Source of the DNA: Taxillus chinensis
Taxonomy: Eukaryota; Streptophyta; Magnoliopsida; Santalales; Loranthaceae
Direction: 5' to 3'
NCBI GenBank assembly: GCA_023512835.1
Contig: CM042090.1
Span: forward strand, 25,149,783-25,213,782
Length of the DNA: 64,000 nucleotides
Shown piece after piece: positions 59,172 to 64,000 of this stretch; the stretch's first letter is position 1, and the number at the start of each line of letters is the position of its first letter. The notes under the pieces are model-generated. The model was not told the DNA's origin. It made no database searches and saw only the letters and a program-made list of their open reading frames with translations. The translations under genes were made by a program, and so were the position numbers.

Positions 59172-62100
59172 TCAACATGAAATCTCATCTACATCTGCGC
59201 ATGAATAGTCTTTGAGTTCGATGGTCGCAATCTCTTTGATGATGTCAGATTTGTCCGACTGGAATTGTTCATCCTCTGAAATGAAGCTTAATACTCTCAG
59301 TTTCACATCAAGATGCAGAAGACAGACAAAGATGTGCTCACTTTCCGAACATATGTACCTTTTTCGAAGGTAAAGTCACCAAGGAATCGGAGGAGTTTGT
59401 TTCTGTTTGTCACAAGGATGCCGACAATCTCTGGGGGCTTATTTTGATTGGCAACAAATAGCTGGCCATGGTTGATGACAGAGATAAAGATTAGGCAAGT
59501 GGCTTGAATCAAAGAGGCACGCAGGCCGCCTTCTTTACCTATGATTTGTGAAGGGAATATCAACATTTCTAACCTTGAACACTTGAAATGCTTCGAGTTG
59601 GATTCCTTTGTTCGAATCCTGAAAACAAGTCAACAAAAGAAGTAGATAAATCATCATATGCGTGCGCAGAGTCAGTCAGTCACCTAGCAGTGCACACAAC
59701 CAAACACATAGTGAGGGGATACCCTGAGAAGATTCATCAGGATCCTCAAGTTATCCAATGAGCTCACATAACGAACCATCACAGCAGAGTTTGAGCGATC
59801 GAGTAACATATCCCCCAAGAGCTGAAAACACATGGGAAAGCATGTCAGCTATAGAGTTGTTTTCACAGTCCCTTTTAATTTTTAATTCCAAATAAACTTG
59901 TTAGTCGTCACCAAAGAAGTGTTCTTTACATTGCACTAACAACTCAAAGAATTTGCATTCAGTGGAGCATATCAAATCAACAGAGAAAACAAAGGTGGGC
60001 TGATTATCGAAACATGGCTAGCTAGTGTTTTAGTAAAGGGACAAGGAAAATAGTATGATCATATTCGCAACCATATACTCGGTAGAATTTGTTTCCAATA
60101 ACAGAATCAAGAGCAGCGCAGCAGCAGCATCATACCTTGACAGCATGCCGTCTGGTAATGTAATTGGGAGATTCCAGTAACTTAGAATTATACTCTGGGA
60201 AAAACTGGAACGAAGGAACAGAGTATAAAACTCCAAAATAGAGGTGAAATTAACACAAAGATAGCAAAAGCTTTGACTTTTAAACATCTGTTGTAATGCG
60301 AAGTTGTGACATACGCAGACATTCATAATGTCAATCCTGTAGACAGGTTTTCACAGTATAATCCACATAGAAGTGATGCGTACCCAGTCATAATTTGAAG
60401 AAAGAAATTCAGAGACAGTAGATTTATGCCTAGTCAAAAGCTCCTGTACAGAATGTAGCAATAGAGTCAGCATCTGTGCCTTCAAGTGCACTCATAGCCT
60501 TCCGTAGTTATACTTTTTCAATAATACATTGGTTCACATATGACAAATAGGAAATTATAGTTATGAAATCTGCAGGCATGATGCAGGGCATGAAATCATA
60601 ACTAAATAGTTGCGTCTGAAGGTAGCACACAACCATAATCCAATTAATCTTCTATACATAACATACCAGGAAATGGAACATAGAAGGGACAAGTAACAAA
60701 TATAGAGCACAGTGAACAGTTTAAAAGAATGTACTTCCAATCATATGCATACTTAACTTTGAAAGTTGCAGCAGCATCTGAAGCTATGTCAAAATTTGGA
60801 ATTTGTATATAATCAAAAAACTTCTTCATGTGCTCTGATTCCAAGACATACCTGTTTAATCAATCAAAACATCAAAATTTTTTCGCAAAAGTTAAAAAAT
60901 AGACTGGCAATCTCTGCTCGTTGATTTTCATACTCTTTTGCAACAGATAGGCTTATTCTTCATTTGAAATTTCTTAAATAAATATTTTTTAAGCGAAAAA
61001 TAAAAAGAAACACACAAGACAGCTAAACCTGCTTCAAGGTTGCTAACCTGGCAATGATCTGGTGACGTATGCACTCCCTCGACATGGCACCATAAGATAA
61101 AGCAATGTCAATATCTTCATAACTAACAAGACCAGACTGTTTGTTAGCTGCTATAATAAGACCATCTCATAACCAAACAAATCATACATGGATTTGTTTT
61201 TAGCCACAACAAAAAAATTGATAGGGTCGATACACAGAATCTGATCACTACTGAACCAACAACAATATAATGAGTACTTTAAACGGCAACCACTGTAAGA
61301 GGCAGCTGCACAATATAGCACAACTTAAAAAAATGATCCACTAATCGCTTACCCAGGTATTAGAATGTCCAAAATATCAAGATTATTTTCCAAGTAATCA
61401 GAAGCAATCAACCGTGAATTAACCCGTCGCCTTTGCAAATTGGCAACTACATGAGTGGCATCTTGACGGGCCTGCATCATATGAATCCCACAAAACCATA
61501 CTCAAAATATTTAAAACATATTATGCTGAAGGATGTGTCGCATCAACATCTACAGTCATAAGTTCAAATCAAAACATTTGTGCCCACCCCCAAGTCCAAT
61601 TTGGGAAGGACTATGATTAAAATCCGAAAGAGATCCTCCTTAAAGAACTCTTGCGTCAACTGGACACAAGCCTCTAAAACTGGTTCCGCTTCACCACTGC
61701 CATAAAGAACTGACCTCATCTCAAAAATGAGTTTTCCAAGTTCAGACATCTGCAGATGAGTTTCGCAATCAGGACATTACTGTTTGTAGTTGGGGATTTA
61801 GTGAATGATAAAATAAAAGCAGCCTATGAATTGAAAAACAAATAAAATAAGTTGATCCAGACGTGAACAATGTTAAGGCAAGCATAAGAATAATACGAGT
61901 GATTGTAGGAGGAGCTCAAATGAGGAGAGAAAGTAGAAATATGCAGTGACGGTAATGTATCACGCTGCAAGAAAATTAAGTCAAACAAGCACTGAAACAC
62001 ATTGTCTTAAAAATACCGGTGATATGATGTTAGAAGCAAGAAAGCACACAATAGGGTCATAGAAATTTTCATCAACATTAATTGTTAGTGTTTGGTAGAA

Positions 62101-62934
62101 TCTTTGGATTTCAAGAAGGAAACAAGGAATTCATTCACACGTACAGGGGAATAGGACCCGACCCTTTTGAACATTATCAAAGACAAATCTTATATCACCT
62201 AGAGTCTCTTGAATGTAATCCAACCCATCAATGTGTTTGGATTTGGGTAGAATTGATCCACAAAATCTACCAATTGAAAGTAGGGTGCCAACAAGTTAAT
62301 TACAAATCAAGGATCCCACGAGTCACAACCCTCACAAAATGTTCTTAACATCGCTCTAATAAAGGTACACATAGTCCTGGTAAAATATCTCTCTTAAGAG
62401 CCTCCTTCAAAAATCACAATACACGAACGCCAACAAGCATTTTAATTATTTAGTGTCTTGGGCAAACTTAAAGTTAAGGTTTTTATTCTTCTTCTTCTTC
62501 TGTCATGCTAAACTGCATTGCATTTGTAATTTTATTTAGGATGTCAATTTAAAAAACGAGAAAATAGCTGCAGCCTCTTCCACTAATGGCTCATTATAGC
62601 GATCACATTACATATTTAAACAGAAAATTAACTCAATAATAGGACACAAACAATCCACTAAACTTGGCCTCCTACACCACCAATTAGGCATCACACTATC
62701 AAAACAAGCACTAAACCACCAATTATAGGCGTCACACTATCAAAACAAGCACCGTTTAAGAACAAAATATACTACTGCACCATCAACAACGGAGGCAAAA
62801 ACATGGAAGGAAACCTTCTCGAGGCGTTTGGCTTCTCGAGTCTCGGTGTTTCGATCGGCGTAGATTAGGAGCTCACGCGTCTGTCGCACGAGTTCGGCCG
62901 GCGTCCTCGGCTTGGACTTGAAGAGCCCCTTCAT
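59172..62934 (-). CDS. MO25/CAB39-like scaffold protein
   Basis: Eleven exons on the minus strand: 62934-62815, 61749-61588, 61471-61353, 61122-61048, 60851-60758, 60443-60384, 60204-60136, 59821-59723, 59618-59574, 59461-59359 and 59275-59172. Together they give 349 residues in phase. MO25 is an alpha-helical (armadillo-like) scaffold that binds and activates STE20/germinal-centre kinases; in plants it works with the SIK1/MOB1-type growth module. Hallmarks: [20 protein letters not shown] at the N-terminus, [92 protein letters not shown]. Exon 4 must use acceptor GTTAG (ending 61123); the nearer-consensus CAAACAG 14 bases upstream would break the frame. An in-frame extension upstream to 63204 is less likely because the family starts at MKGLF. 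Confidence 0.94.
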
Positions 62935-62942
62935 CTCCTCGA

Positions 62943-62966
62943 GGACCAGGACCAGGACCAGGACCA
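62943..62966 (-). repeat. Four-copy hexamer repeat just upstream of MO25 start
   Basis: GGACCA repeated four times on the plus strand (TGGTCC on the coding strand), ending 8 bases before the ATG at 62934. It lies in the 5' leader. Confidence 0.9.
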
Positions 62967-63204
62967 CCAGGTTGCTGTTAGGGATCGACAACGTCAAATG
63001 AAGATAGCGGACGAGGGAGAAGACATACGTACGTAGTAGGTGGTTTTTTTTCTTTTCCCCTCCTGGTACCGTGCAACGGTTTTGGCCACAAATCGCTATC
63101 GCGGCCGCAATCTCGCCCGCCAGGAGCGGGGGGTTCGTTATATAAAAAGCCTTCTGCTGCTGTCCCACTCGCGGAACGGGGATTGTAAGCGCGTGGGGTT
63201 CCAC

Positions 63205-64000
63205 TTTCGTTGAATCTTTGTCAAATTTAAGGTTGCCGCAGATTTGGTAATTTTATTATTGTATTTTTTTAAAACTTTAAGAAAAATTAAAAAGTTATAA
63301 AATATACATATTCTATATTTATTTTTTTCAATAGGTTTATAAAAAATAAATATTTTATATTTTTTTACATAATATTTCTTAATATATTAAAAAATACTAT
63401 TTACTTTTGATAATTATTAAATTATATAAAAAAATTTTCTTGCCTTTCTCTTTGATGCTTTTCATAATATTTAATTTTATTTTATATTAAATTATAAAAA
63501 ATTATTATTAAATAAAATAAGTGGTATAAATATTATTTTAATGATATTTATAGTAATTTAGAGAATATATTATGGTGTATATTTATATAGAAAAATAAAA
63601 AATAATTTAAAATTATAAATTTATAAAAAATAATTATATATCTAATGTTAGTGCTTTTATTTGTTTACGTTGCAAGAGTTTTTATCATATTAACTTTACT
63701 TGATAGTACATGATAAGAATGTATATAAATTTTGCTCATATAAATATAATGACCATATTTTTTTGTGTTGTCCCTGAATAAAACCTCCAAATTTGATCCC
63801 ATTGTACGCATATGATATCAAATGGTTATCTTTTTGCAAGCTTTGGCATTATTTTGGGAAATGAGAAGTGGTTTTCGTACGTACTATCTATTTTTTTTGA
63901 TTAATTTAAAAAAAATGAGCTTAGCTGAAAGTTCAACGGGATAAAGGTCATGATTAATTTTAACGAAAAATTAACTGAAGGCACTCGATTAAATACAAAC
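63205..64000. other. AT-rich intergenic to window end
   Basis: Upstream of MO25. No coding frame. 63300-63660 belongs to the dispersed AT-rich repeat family. Confidence 0.5.
63300..63660. repeat. AT-rich dispersed repeat, copy 2
   Basis: Ordered similarity to 17780-18110: the same succession of TTAAATTATA, CTTTCTCTTTG/CTCACCTTCAC, ATATTAAATTATAAAAAAT and TGGTGTATATTTATATA/TGATGTATATTTATATA words. Confidence 0.5.

Noticed and set aside
61123..61137. CAAACAG acceptor for MO25 exon 4
   Set aside because: It adds 14 bases and breaks the frame; the GTTAG acceptor downstream restores LIPGYEDID-type sequence.
62082..62348. 88-codon plus-strand frame in MO25 intron 1
   Set aside because: No recognisable domain and antisense to an intron; treated as chance or old transposon sequence.
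62740..63204. 90-residue N-terminal extension of MO25 from the upstream ATG at 63204
   Set aside because: The family begins at MKGLF; the extension includes a hexamer-repeat-encoded VLVLVLVL and has no conserved content.

Overview
This window is nuclear DNA from a flowering plant, most likely a eudicot. Genes have GT-AG introns, the long intergenic stretches are AT-rich and full of decayed repeats, and the proteins belong to plant families (WNK kinase, NPH3/BTB, DOMON-cytochrome b561). I could not name a species. Eight protein-coding genes could be modelled by joining exons by hand with splice phases checked, plus one tRNA-Leu(CAG).

Layout: 2.5-4.0 kb, short WNK11-like kinase (+). 6.06-6.74 kb, a Harbinger-type non-autonomous DNA transposon carrying a captured 5' piece of a NOT3 gene. 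6.83-9.11 kb, two small non-autonomous LTR elements, one nested in the other; their LTRs carry hammerhead ribozyme motifs, so they are retrozymes. 9-19 kb, AT-rich repeat desert with an hAT-like element (10.5-11.3 kb), a decayed relative (13.3-14 kb) and an odd GC-rich hairpin-forming block (16.1-16.4 kb). 19.3-21.8 kb, NPH3/BTB gene (+). 24.9-26.9 kb, thymidine kinase TK1 (-). 29.4-34.1 kb, exosome subunit MTR3-like (-), with a LINE tail in its first intron. 34-40 kb, repeat desert with short tandem repeats. 40.2-44.5 kb, two-RRM glycine-rich hnRNP-like protein (+) with three possible C-termini. 45.7 kb, tRNA-Leu. 46.0-47.3 kb, intronless DOMON-cytochrome b561 (-). 49.2-49.8 kb, poly-G/poly-A block that looks like an assembly or sequencing artefact. 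52-55 kb, decayed LTR-retrotransposon material. 56.9-58.4 kb, a second DOMON-cytochrome b561 with three exons (+). 59.2-62.9 kb, MO25/CAB39-like scaffold (-), eleven exons.

The genes are independent housekeeping or signalling loci, not a cluster; only the two DOMON-b561 genes are related. The most unusual content is the nested retrozyme pair: four hammerhead motifs in different states of decay, 4-bp target duplications on both elements, tRNA-Met-type primer binding sites and polypurine tracts, and no coding capacity.
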